Source of the DNA: a virus
Reading direction: 5' to 3' (one strand)
Length of the DNA: 64,000 bases
Virus record (IMG/VR): IMGVR_UViG_3300042154_002686
Location: 1 to 64,000 of that record
The notes beneath the pieces are model-generated. The model was not told where the DNA came from and did not search any database. It saw only the letters and a list, made by a program, of their open reading frames with translations. Positions 15,252-23,337 of this stretch are shown in pieces; position 1 is the first letter of the stretch; each line of letters opens with the position of its first letter. The translations under genes were made by a program, and so were the position numbers.

Positions 15252-16751
15252 TTAAGAAATAGACCATCCAACTATACCGACAGAACTTTCCCCACCGCTT
15301 ATCTGCAAATAAGGACGCATTTCAATAGATGTATCTGGGTAGTCATCATCTACCACCCTTATGTACTCGGATGGACATGGGTTGAAAATATCGTCTGACA
15401 CGCAGTCTGGGTCATAGTCTGGATTTTCAACCATCTTATATTGCTTTGATTTAAATCTGTCAGTAAAGTCTGCACTTGCTGTTCTTGTTAGTTCGTTGTA
15501 TTCGTATGTTTGTTGGAAGTAAGAATAAACAGGGTCGGCACACTCAATTATTGGCTGTCCCGACTGAGTGTATCCAGAAACCCAGCAAATAGTTTTTGAC
15601 ACTAGAAAATAAAATGTTATTTTAATAGAGTCAACACATATATTTTTTGGTCTTACATAAATCTCCAATTTTGTGTCGGAATACGCATACTCTTGTCCAT
15701 TCACTGGGTTTACAGAAAGTCGGGCTCCATAATTATAAACCCATATTGGTGTAATTTCAGAAACTGACCTTGGTCCCGAGTACCCAGTAAGAAGATAAAT
15801 AGGGTTTGCAACCACAAGATTTCTTGAGTATTCTGGCATTATTAATTCAAAGTTCTCGCTTGACTCGTTTGGGTAATATTCTAATGAAACCCCATTTTTT
15901 AACTTTGAAAAAGACACTGAGTCCAACTCATAAGAAAAACGATTTGACCAATATGGTATAGTTCTTTTTGGCGTAAAGAACCTTGTTTCCCTTTTATCGG
16001 TAACATAGTCACCCCAGAACTTATCTCTTATTTCGCTTTGGTGCTTTGCATGGTCAAACCATTCAAAAACTTGATACTTTGCACCGTCTGGGCCAACATA
16101 CTTATATTCTCCCATCTCATATATGTCGTGGTACGGATGGGCCTCCATGACTGAGTTAGCCAGTTGCTGTTCTGGCCTTCTGTCAAGATTTGAAGGGAAT
16201 TGAAGTATTTGGTTGTTTGCTCTTTGGTTGAAAAACCTGTCATTGTTTATAGTTGACTCTTCAAAGTTACCATCTTGGTCGGGAAGGTAAATTGGCATGC
16301 CATAGAACTCTATTCCTTCCATGAAGTTTACATATGGATGAACCTCGGTAAATGACATGGCTCCAAACTTCTTTCTATAAAAGAATGGCGTAACTGGCTC
16401 CTTCCCGTCCTCATAGTTGAGCATCCATGTCCTTATTCCATCCAAGTCCACCTCATCAGTGGGGGGCAAACTGCCCCCCCTGTATCGCCTTGTGGCTACA
16501 TATTGGACTCTATTGTAATTAACAACGGAGCCAATTTTGTACTGCATTCCAGCCTTCCAGTCGTAAACTATATCTTCTAAATAATCCCAAGTATCGTCAT
16601 TGTCTGGAGGTTTTATACTGCCAACATAATCCTCGTTTGCTTGGAAGACCCGCTCAATGCCGTCAGAGGACTTATAAGCAACCTTGCTATTAATGGTATA
16701 CCTTCCAGCCTTTGCGTCCTTCTCAGACCAGTCTGGGTAGTTGTATTGCAT
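15252..16751 (-). CDS. Tail structural protein with carbohydrate-binding-like repeats
   Basis: This encodes 499 residues. Two N-terminal units (about 7 to 60 and 62 to 110) fit the W/Y-x(n)-Y-x-x-G-x-x-V-x-(Y/F)-(N/K) pattern of small chitin or cellulose-binding-like modules (ChtBD3/CBM5-12), common in tail-tip proteins. The rest is aromatic-rich and unassigned. Its place just before the two fibre genes suggests a tail-tip or baseplate role. Confidence 0.6.
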   Translation of the reverse strand: MQYNYPDWSEKDAKAGRYTINSKVAYKSSDGIERVFQANEDYVGSIKPPDNDDTWDYLEDIVYDWKAGMQYKIGSVVNYNRVQYVATRRYRGGSLPPTDEVDLDGIRTWMLNYEDGKEPVTPFFYRKKFGAMSFTEVHPYVNFMEGIEFYGMPIYLPDQDGNFEESTINNDRFFNQRANNQILQFPSNLDRRPEQQLANSVMEAHPYHDIYEMGEYKYVGPDGAKYQVFEWFDHAKHQSEIRDKFWGDYVTDKRETRFFTPKRTIPYWSNRFSYELDSVSFSKLKNGVSLEYYPNESSENFELIMPEYSRNLVVANPIYLLTGYSGPRSVSEITPIWVYNYGARLSVNPVNGQEYAYSDTKLEIYVRPKNICVDSIKITFYFLVSKTICWVSGYTQSGQPIIECADPVYSYFQQTYEYNELTRTASADFTDRFKSKQYKMVENPDYDPDCVSDDIFNPCPSEYIRVVDDDYPDTSIEMRPYLQISGGESSVGIVGWSIS

Positions 16752-16756
16752 CTATG

Positions 16757-17374
16757 TTAGTTACTCCAAGACCAACTGTAAACATCAGTACCAACCTTCA
16801 TCCTGTTGACGACAAGATTAACATCGGACAATTGAGTAACTTGTGCCCTTCTTTGACCTTCATTGTCCTTTATTAATGCGATTACAGCAAGAGGGTAAAA
16901 ACTGGTGTCGCTTGTGTCGTTTGTTTGAAGTTCGGTTCTATATTCAATTTCAGACTCATTTGGAAACACCTTGCCAGATTGATAGGTAACCTTAATTCCA
17001 ACATATCCGAGGTCTGCTGTTATTGCAACCCGAGGCGGTCTTCCCTCTCCGAGTGTTTGGTCTAAAAACTTGCTTTCAAGTTTTGGTATTGTTCTATTAA
17101 CCATACCAACTGAAACATTAGCAAAAACAGTACCGTTATCCTCGTAAACAGTAACAACAAAAAATCTTAATTTTCTTCCAAGGGCAGGACGCTGTAAGCC
17201 AATAGTCCACCCCCTGTTGGTGTTGTGTATTTCGTATCCAACGCCACGCCTTGGAGTGCCAGCCTCTATGGCACGAAGTATCTTTTCAAGATACCCTGCG
17301 TTAAAGTTTTGGTCTGGTTTATAATCTGGGGTCTGACTGCTTGAGACAAACCCTCCCGAGTCTCCGATTGGCAT
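16757..17374 (-). CDS. Tail-tip structural protein
   Basis: This encodes 205 residues, beta-rich, with no signal or membrane segment. It lies five bases after the next gene in a compact tail operon (17.4 to 15.2 kb). No domain is recognised; the structural role is inferred only from position. Confidence 0.55.
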   Translation of the reverse strand: MPIGDSGGFVSSSQTPDYKPDQNFNAGYLEKILRAIEAGTPRRGVGYEIHNTNRGWTIGLQRPALGRKLRFFVVTVYEDNGTVFANVSVGMVNRTIPKLESKFLDQTLGEGRPPRVAITADLGYVGIKVTYQSGKVFPNESEIEYRTELQTNDTSDTSFYPLAVIALIKDNEGQRRAQVTQLSDVNLVVNRMKVGTDVYSWSWSN

Positions 17375-17376
17375 TT

Positions 17377-18192
17377 TTAGTTGCTTTCTTTATACATGTA
17401 CTTGTTGTGGGGCTTTCCAAGGACAGAAAGTGTGAATTCCATTTCAACCTTGAAAATCTTTGCATATTCAGTGACATTGCAAGAAACAAGCAACCAAGAA
17501 AGGTTATATTTAGCCACATTTAACACTGCCGCCCACTTAGGGCAATATGGGGGTACTTTGAACTGCGTACCAAGTCCGCTATACTGATATCTCAAAAACT
17601 TATCTGCGTTGTTTGTGTAAAAATTAACCGAGCAACTTCCTGCTGGTGCAACAAACTGTTCAACCGCAGGAACCTCTGGATGATTTGGTCCAAAACTCAC
17701 AAAATAACCCTGCTCATCTAATCTAATCTTCATTCTGTCCCCTGCGGCTTGACCAACCCACCTGTCAAACTCTGGGTGGAATCTGACGCTCTGCTCTCCA
17801 ACGCTTCCGCTAAGATTCCATTCTGGGTCAGTCATGCTTTGGCCGTTATCTATGCCGACATATTTAGCGGTGGTAGTGGCTATCCCGTTCTTCCCAAACA
17901 CAGTAGAAACATCCCAACACCAAAGATTTGGGTTGTTTGGGTGCTGGTCCTGTCTTGCTACAGGGGGCGTTCTAGCCTTCATGTCATTTGAGTGTCTCCA
18001 CTTAAAAACGCCCACGCCTTCGATAAGGTTTCTTCCGTTGTTAGAATAAGAATAATCTGGTTGTTCAATTAGACCAAACCTTTCCGCATCTTGAAAGCCG
18101 TAAGTTATTGGATTGTTATAAATGCCATTGCTTATTGTATCCTTTAAGGTTTCTGGCGGGGTCTGTCTGTTTGATGGTTGTGGTGTTGGCAT
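17377..18192 (-). CDS. Minor tail protein
   Basis: This encodes 271 residues from the ATG at 18192, six bases after the tape-measure stop. A longer frame from 18249 would overlap the tape measure and is unlikely. The product is aromatic-rich and beta-like. Genes directly after a tape measure usually encode distal tail or tail-tip proteins, so that is the inference. Confidence 0.6.
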   Translation of the reverse strand: MPTPQPSNRQTPPETLKDTISNGIYNNPITYGFQDAERFGLIEQPDYSYSNNGRNLIEGVGVFKWRHSNDMKARTPPVARQDQHPNNPNLWCWDVSTVFGKNGIATTTAKYVGIDNGQSMTDPEWNLSGSVGEQSVRFHPEFDRWVGQAAGDRMKIRLDEQGYFVSFGPNHPEVPAVEQFVAPAGSCSVNFYTNNADKFLRYQYSGLGTQFKVPPYCPKWAAVLNVAKYNLSWLLVSCNVTEYAKIFKVEMEFTLSVLGKPHNKYMYKESN

Positions 18193-18197
18193 GTTAT

Positions 18198-20456
18198 TTA
18201 TTGTATAGATTTTCCGACAAGTTTTGTCCCATCGCTTCCCATTCCCCAACCTTGAGAGCCCTTCATGTATTGAGGAACAACATCGAACGAGCCAGTACCC
18301 TTGACTTCTTCGTATATCTTCTTGAGATAGTCACGGCTTTCCTTGGCGACCTCAAGGGGGTTGTTTACCATGGCGATACCGCCACCCATGCCCTTCTTGG
18401 CGGCATCGGATGAGACATAGTTAAATTGCATAGCCATGAGGCTATCCATTTCCTTGGCTGACTCGAACATCAAGTCTTGGATGGAGTTCTTGAGGGCAAT
18501 GGCCGCAGGGCCAGTGCCACCCAAGTATTCCTTTTCACGCATTGGGTCTTTTGCAAGGTCTGCGAGTTTCGCCTGTTCTCTCTTGAGTTTATCAACAGAG
18601 TTTCTGAATACGACATTCTGCTGGTCAATCGCACTGACACCACGCATCTTCATTCCGAACAGGTCTCTGCCCTGCTGGGATTCAATTGCCTTATTGGTTC
18701 TGTTGATTGCCGCAAGTCGCTCTTCGTTTGCACCCTGTTTAATGAGGTTGTCGAGTTCCCTCTTCTTTGCCTGTAAGTTTATTTCAGCATCCCTTTGTGC
18801 GTTTATGAGTGCAAGTTTCTTTTGTCTGCTTTCAGCATCGCCCTTATCGATGAACTCCGCAAGGTCTTTCTGAGCATTTGTAAGTTCTTTTTCTGCAATC
18901 AAAACACCACTCTTCCATCTATCCCAAGCATCAATGCTTGCTGTAAATTCCCTTACGCCCTGTTCTCTTAACTTCTTTTGTTGTCCAAGGTCAATTTCTG
19001 TTTGTGCAAGAGTCTTTAAGGTTGGTTCTGGCTTCTTTTTGTCAGACTTTTCCTTAAACTTATTATCTTCAAAGACTGCGTCTGGATAGTATTCTTTTAT
19101 GTATAGCAATCTTTTCTTGTGTTCTTCGTCAATTCTCTGTATCTCTGCTTCCATGCTACGCTGTGTAGTCAAAGCCCTTTGCACTGCTTTGTCCGCTCTG
19201 AAAATGTCTCTTTCTTTGGCCCCCTCTGCTATCAATCTTTTCCTATTTTCAAATGCCTCTCCAACTTCTCTAGCGGCACTAGCCCTGTTTGCAATAATAT
19301 TGGCTTTTATCTTCTGGTCTTCAGCCTCATCATCATTAGCCGTATCTAGCCTGTTTTTCTTCCAGCCAGCATTTATTGCAACTTGCTTTCCGTTTTCATA
19401 CATGGTGTTAAGTCCACCACGAACCCCATCAGCCGCCTTAGCCATAGCCATGGCACTGTCAGCCATTGCCTTGTCTGTTTTTGTCTTGTATTCCTTGTCG
19501 GCATACGCTTCTTTCTCCTCAGTTTCTTTATCTAATGCCGCTTGGTCTCTTGTAAAGTCCTCAGAAGTGTAGCCACTTCCGGGGGTAATCGCTTTTACTG
19601 CGTTCTTTGCTGTGACTGCCATCCATGTTGCTGAATAACCGATTTGTCTAAACACTCTTTGTCCAATTGTTCCAATTCTTTCAAGAACAAAACCAAGTCC
19701 GTGAAACACGACAAGGACCGTTGAAACAATGAACTCAACAAGTCCAGCAAGAATACCCATGATGGGCGTTAATGCATTGCCAAGCGTCTTTAATCTTTCT
19801 CCAATTCTGTCCCAAGACTTGGATATGTTTTCGTTGTTCTTTGTGGCCTCATCATTGTATGCATGAGACTCATCTTTCATCTTTTGAATTTCTTCAGCAG
19901 ACTTCTTTACGATAACACTTACGGACTGCCATTCACCTTTGTATATGGCTTTTAAGGCAATATCTCTGTCTGTCTCGTTTGACATTGCTCTAATTGCATC
20001 AACGATTCTCCAGAATCCGTCTCCAGTTCTTGCAGATAAATCTATTAATTGACCTTGCTCTATCCCGAGTTTTTTCATCATCCATGTTGCTTCACCCCCA
20101 GGATTTATAACGCCTTCCAAGAAAGAATCTCTTAATGTATTAAGTGCAGAAGAGAGTCCGTTTATGCCAAGGCCGCTCTGAAGTGCAACATATCTCAACT
20201 CTCCAAGTTGAGCAATTGGAATGTTGAATTTTGTTGAAGTTGTTACGATTTCACGAGATTCCTTAATCAACTCTTGTGCCGACTTAACTACAGCATCAAT
20301 TCCCTTCTTTGCCAATGTGAAAAGGTTAAAGTTTTGAATAAATCCTTTCTTGAAATTATCAGTAACGGATTTAAATGCACCGCCAAGAGTTCCCAATGAT
20401 GTTGCCGCACCATTGTCTCTTAAACTCAGAAATCCCGTCCATCCTCCCCTTGCCAT
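18198..20456 (-). CDS. Tape measure protein
   Basis: This encodes 752 residues. The N-terminal 230 residues are helical with a phage tape-measure-like pattern (KFNIPIAQLGELRYVALQSG and FWRIVDAIRAMSN). A hydrophobic segment lies near 245 to 265 (LAGLVEFIVSTVLVVFHGL). The remainder is a very long Lys/Glu/Ala coiled coil. Tape measures set tail length; at about 0.15 nm per residue this would give a tail of roughly 110 nm. It follows a tail-assembly-type gene. Confidence 0.8.
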   Translation of the reverse strand: MARGGWTGFLSLRDNGAATSLGTLGGAFKSVTDNFKKGFIQNFNLFTLAKKGIDAVVKSAQELIKESREIVTTSTKFNIPIAQLGELRYVALQSGLGINGLSSALNTLRDSFLEGVINPGGEATWMMKKLGIEQGQLIDLSARTGDGFWRIVDAIRAMSNETDRDIALKAIYKGEWQSVSVIVKKSAEEIQKMKDESHAYNDEATKNNENISKSWDRIGERLKTLGNALTPIMGILAGLVEFIVSTVLVVFHGLGFVLERIGTIGQRVFRQIGYSATWMAVTAKNAVKAITPGSGYTSEDFTRDQAALDKETEEKEAYADKEYKTKTDKAMADSAMAMAKAADGVRGGLNTMYENGKQVAINAGWKKNRLDTANDDEAEDQKIKANIIANRASAAREVGEAFENRKRLIAEGAKERDIFRADKAVQRALTTQRSMEAEIQRIDEEHKKRLLYIKEYYPDAVFEDNKFKEKSDKKKPEPTLKTLAQTEIDLGQQKKLREQGVREFTASIDAWDRWKSGVLIAEKELTNAQKDLAEFIDKGDAESRQKKLALINAQRDAEINLQAKKRELDNLIKQGANEERLAAINRTNKAIESQQGRDLFGMKMRGVSAIDQQNVVFRNSVDKLKREQAKLADLAKDPMREKEYLGGTGPAAIALKNSIQDLMFESAKEMDSLMAMQFNYVSSDAAKKGMGGGIAMVNNPLEVAKESRDYLKKIYEEVKGTGSFDVVPQYMKGSQGWGMGSDGTKLVGKSIQ

Positions 20457-21073
20457 TATTTCATACCCCCCGATTCTCTTGCAATTCTTTCAATCTCTTC
20501 AATACGCTTCTTGTCTTCTTCCGTATTGTCCTCTTCCTCGGTTGTAATTATCTTAATGTCGGTTCCTTCTTGTGCGGAGTATGCAATTGAATACCATATT
20601 GCCCTGCAATATGGCATGTTCCATGCCTCCTCCTCTGAAAAGTTAAACTTTGTCATAAGGAGCACAACCAGTGAAAGGCTTGGGGGTATTCCCCCTCCAG
20701 TTGTTTTGCTTGTTTGGTTAATGTCACCGTCTTGCTTTACCCACACCTTGGGTATTGACATTGACTCTGACATATAAAGTTTAAATCCTTCAAATGCTTC
20801 CTGTAAAGCATCTATGCTTATATAAAGATAGTTAAACTTTATCTTTTCATAAAAAGATGGCTCATCAACTGCTTCCTGCCAAGTTTTTGTTGAACAGATT
20901 CTTATGGCACAAACTAAGTCATCCAAGTGTGGGGCTTGTGTTCCTCCTCCAAGAAGTGGTGACTTGATAGCCTCAAGCACAAGCATGTGGCGACAGCAAA
21001 ATGCGTCAAGCCACACACCTGCAACTCGGTGTTTCTTTGGGGTAAGAAACGCTGTTAAGTATCTATTGTCCAC
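20456..21073 (-). CDS. Putative tail assembly chaperone
   Basis: This encodes 205 residues. The C-terminal half (FNFSEEEAWNMPYCRAIWYS) resembles the region of tail-assembly-chaperone proteins that lie just upstream of tape measures. It overlaps the tape-measure start by one base. No slippery heptamer for a programmed frameshift was identified. Role inferred from position and that weak match. Confidence 0.5.
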   Translation of the reverse strand: MDNRYLTAFLTPKKHRVAGVWLDAFCCRHMLVLEAIKSPLLGGGTQAPHLDDLVCAIRICSTKTWQEAVDEPSFYEKIKFNYLYISIDALQEAFEGFKLYMSESMSIPKVWVKQDGDINQTSKTTGGGIPPSLSLVVLLMTKFNFSEEEAWNMPYCRAIWYSIAYSAQEGTDIKIITTEEEDNTEEDKKRIEEIERIARESGGMK

Positions 21074-21096
21074 GGCATTTTTTAGCCGTTATTCAA

Positions 21097-21531
21097 TTAA
21101 GAATTCGGGGCAATTGCCGCAATACCCTCGTATGCTGTGGCTTTTATGTCTAACTTAACAAAATCCTTTGAGCCAGCGGACATTGAAATGTCCGTGATGA
21201 CGGCCTTGTCTCCGTTGCAAACAAGAATGTCTCCAACCTTATTGGAGAAGTTTGGAGAAGTGCTACTGGGAGCCTTGATTCTTCCGCTAAGTGAAATGTC
21301 GGCACGGGCATCCGACATACGAACGCCAACAACAATTCCGTTTTGGTCAACAATTTCTTCAGTTGAGGCAAACTTAATACTTCTTGAGTAAGAATCAACA
21401 AGGATTCCTGTAACATTCAAGAGAGTGTCCTTTAAGTCTTCAATGCCATACTTGAGGATTGTTCCGTGCGTAACAACGCTCGGGTTAATCGCATCAATGC
21501 GTGGAGGGTTTGTTGTGAAATTGTCTGGCAT
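21097..21531 (-). CDS. Putative tail tube protein
   Basis: This encodes 144 residues, beta-rich with alternating hydrophobics (GILVDSYSRSIKFAS, ADISLSGRIKAP, AVITDISMSAG). The size and its location between the tail terminator and chaperone genes fit a small major tail protein. No specific family match was seen. Confidence 0.5.
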   Translation of the reverse strand: MPDNFTTNPPRIDAINPSVVTHGTILKYGIEDLKDTLLNVTGILVDSYSRSIKFASTEEIVDQNGIVVGVRMSDARADISLSGRIKAPSSTSPNFSNKVGDILVCNGDKAVITDISMSAGSKDFVKLDIKATAYEGIAAIAPNS

Positions 21532-21540
21532 GGTCGTCTA

Positions 21541-21663
21541 TTACTTCTTGAATGAATCAACGGCCTTGGTTACTGCGGCAACCTTGGACGAGTTGGCGTT
21601 CTTGATGCCAGCAACGAAGCCAGCAATACCTCCGACGATAAATGAAATAAGTGCGAGGACCAT
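21541..21663 (-). CDS. 40-residue membrane miniprotein
   Basis: ATG at 21663 and TAA at 21541 to 21543 frame 40 codons. Residues 1 to 20 form a Gly-rich hydrophobic helix (VLALISFIVGGIAGFVAGI), and the tail is Lys/Ala/Ser-rich and soluble. It sits alone between tail genes in an otherwise packed operon. A TTGACA lies 14 bases before its start, as before five other left-arm genes. Function unknown. Confidence 0.5.
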   Translation of the reverse strand: MVLALISFIVGGIAGFVAGIKNANSSKVAAVTKAVDSFKK

Positions 21664-21690
21664 ATGCGTTGGTTGGCTGTCAACTTTAAG

Positions 21691-22122
21691 TTAAGTGGTA
21701 AACGGGCTATAGTGACAGGTTACCCTGTATGATATAACCGTTCCCGTTTTTCTATCTGCTATCTCTTCTGATGTATCTCTGTATGCAGTTCCGTAAAGAT
21801 ACAAATACTCAATTGTAGACTTTGTTCTTGTAATCTTTTCATTCATTTTTCTCAAGCACTTGTCTACAATGTCTCTGTGCTGGTTTACATTCACCTCGTC
21901 AAGATTAGTTAATATAACCAAGTCCAAATCTACATCAAAGTTGACCATATTGTCTGGATGGTCTATTGCTAGTGCCACATTGTTGGCACTTAGTATAACG
22001 CAGGGAAGGATTCTCTCCTCATGTCTCGATGCCTCAAACAGGTTTACGGCAATCGGCCAGCCAGTAAACTCTTCTGCAAGTCTTGTCTTGAAGTTCCATT
22101 CTACCGCTCTTTTAACGCTCAT
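21691..22122 (-). CDS. Putative tail terminator protein
   Basis: This encodes 143 residues. Size, mixed alpha/beta character (NFDVDLDLVILTNLDEVN then a long helix) and position before the tail tube gene fit the lambda gpU-type tail terminator or completion proteins. The match is contextual; no motif proves it. Confidence 0.5.
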   Translation of the reverse strand: MSVKRAVEWNFKTRLAEEFTGWPIAVNLFEASRHEERILPCVILSANNVALAIDHPDNMVNFDVDLDLVILTNLDEVNVNQHRDIVDKCLRKMNEKITRTKSTIEYLYLYGTAYRDTSEEIADRKTGTVISYRVTCHYSPFTT

Positions 22123-22137
22123 ATCGTTGTAATTATG

Positions 22138-22968
22138 TCAATTTGGGGTATATCCAGTGTTTTTCATTGTCTGGTCCCAGAGCAAAGGAAACTCGGTGTC
22201 CAAAAATGCATACCTTAAATTAAGAGCCGCCTTTACTGCCTGTGAGTTCATGTGCCCACCAATGTTGGCATATTCGTTATAATATGTATATGTTATCTCG
22301 CCTTCATTTTCAGTAATATACGCTGTTCCGACTCCGCTGTTTTGCAACCAGATATCACTCCATATCTTAGCAGTTCCAGCCCTTGGCTTGTTTCCAAGTA
22401 TCTTTGCGGCCTTAAGCCAGCCACCAGCCATCAGTCCAACTCTTGAGAATATTGACTTATTCTTTTTTACTGTATTTATTGAATTCCACTTTCTAATATA
22501 GATTGGCTTCTTTCCTCTGCCTTTGCGTGATTTCCACTTGTAGAGCAATTCAAGGTCAGCAGTGTCAGCAACCTCGACTGGAGCAAGGCCGTCTGGTTGA
22601 ATATTGTGTGGCGACCCTCTGAATAAAGCCTCAAGCCTGACCCAGTCTTTTTGATTATATAATTGATTTATGTGCGGACTGAATCCCTTGAATTTATACG
22701 CATCAGCAGATGCGTAGTCCTTGTCGAATAGCCAGTTAGCCAGTGTTCTTGCTCTAATTGACTTAAATGCACTATTTACGGTTTTCGTTTGGTCTTTAAT
22801 TGCCTTGTCATACGAACTGGCCGCATTGGGATATGAAGCCCCAATAAGGTCATGGCACATGCTAACAGAGTGCTCCCTTAAGAAAATATGACCAAGTCTT
22901 CTAAACTCCCTTATGGTTTCAACAGGGACTGGGTAGAAAGCCTCTACTCTGACCGTTGATTGTGCCAT
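22138..22968 (-). CDS. Head-tail or minor tail protein
   Basis: This encodes 276 residues, basic and mixed in structure. Its position between a connector-type gene and the tail terminator is where HK97 gp10-like proteins often lie. It overlaps the upstream stop by one base. No domain was positively recognised. Confidence 0.5.
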   Translation of the reverse strand: MAQSTVRVEAFYPVPVETIREFRRLGHIFLREHSVSMCHDLIGASYPNAASSYDKAIKDQTKTVNSAFKSIRARTLANWLFDKDYASADAYKFKGFSPHINQLYNQKDWVRLEALFRGSPHNIQPDGLAPVEVADTADLELLYKWKSRKGRGKKPIYIRKWNSINTVKKNKSIFSRVGLMAGGWLKAAKILGNKPRAGTAKIWSDIWLQNSGVGTAYITENEGEITYTYYNEYANIGGHMNSQAVKAALNLRYAFLDTEFPLLWDQTMKNTGYTPN

Positions 22969-23288
22969 TACTGGTTAGAGGCGATGACATACACATCAAT
23001 CCAAGGGCTTGGAGGGCGTATGGTGGTCTGTTTGATTGTATACTTGGCTCCGTATATGGTCATAACCTCCCCGTTGACTGGAGGCGTTACAGCGTATGTA
23101 GAGCCAGCCACCGCCAGCAGTCTAACCCTGTATCCAGATGTGTAGACGAAACCGCCATCCTCAAGGTTCTGCTCAATGGGGTTTCTATCCACCAGTGCAA
23201 CTACATTTATGCCTCTGAATGTGATTGACCTTCCAAATTCACTTAAGAACTGGCTACCGTCTGCTGATATCTCATCCCATAAGGACAT
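22968..23288 (-). CDS. Putative head-tail attachment protein
   Basis: From the ATG at 23288 the product is 106 residues. An upstream GTG (23312) is in frame, but the intervening bases form a rho-independent terminator, so the internal ATG is preferred. The sequence (FRGINVVALVDRNPIEQN, then beta-rich) is the size and type of lambda gpFII-like attachment proteins. Inferred from position. Confidence 0.5.
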   Translation of the reverse strand: MSLWDEISADGSQFLSEFGRSITFRGINVVALVDRNPIEQNLEDGGFVYTSGYRVRLLAVAGSTYAVTPPVNGEVMTIYGAKYTIKQTTIRPPSPWIDVYVIASNQ

Positions 23289-23314
23289 AAAAAAGGGTGG
23301 CGTTTCCGCCACCC
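23286..23314 (-). terminator. Terminator upstream of tail operon
   Basis: Stem GGGTGGCG/CGCCACCC (23295 to 23302 with 23307 to 23314) is followed on the minus strand by TTTTTT and then directly ATG. It ends the surface-protein unit and may attenuate read-through into tail genes. Confidence 0.75.
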
Positions 23315-23337
23315 CTTGTTTAGTGTCTACCTGCTAA

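Noticed and set aside
18198-21073. Programmed -1 frameshift between tail chaperone and tape measure
   Set aside because: Genes overlap by one base only and no convincing slippery heptamer with downstream frame was found by eye.
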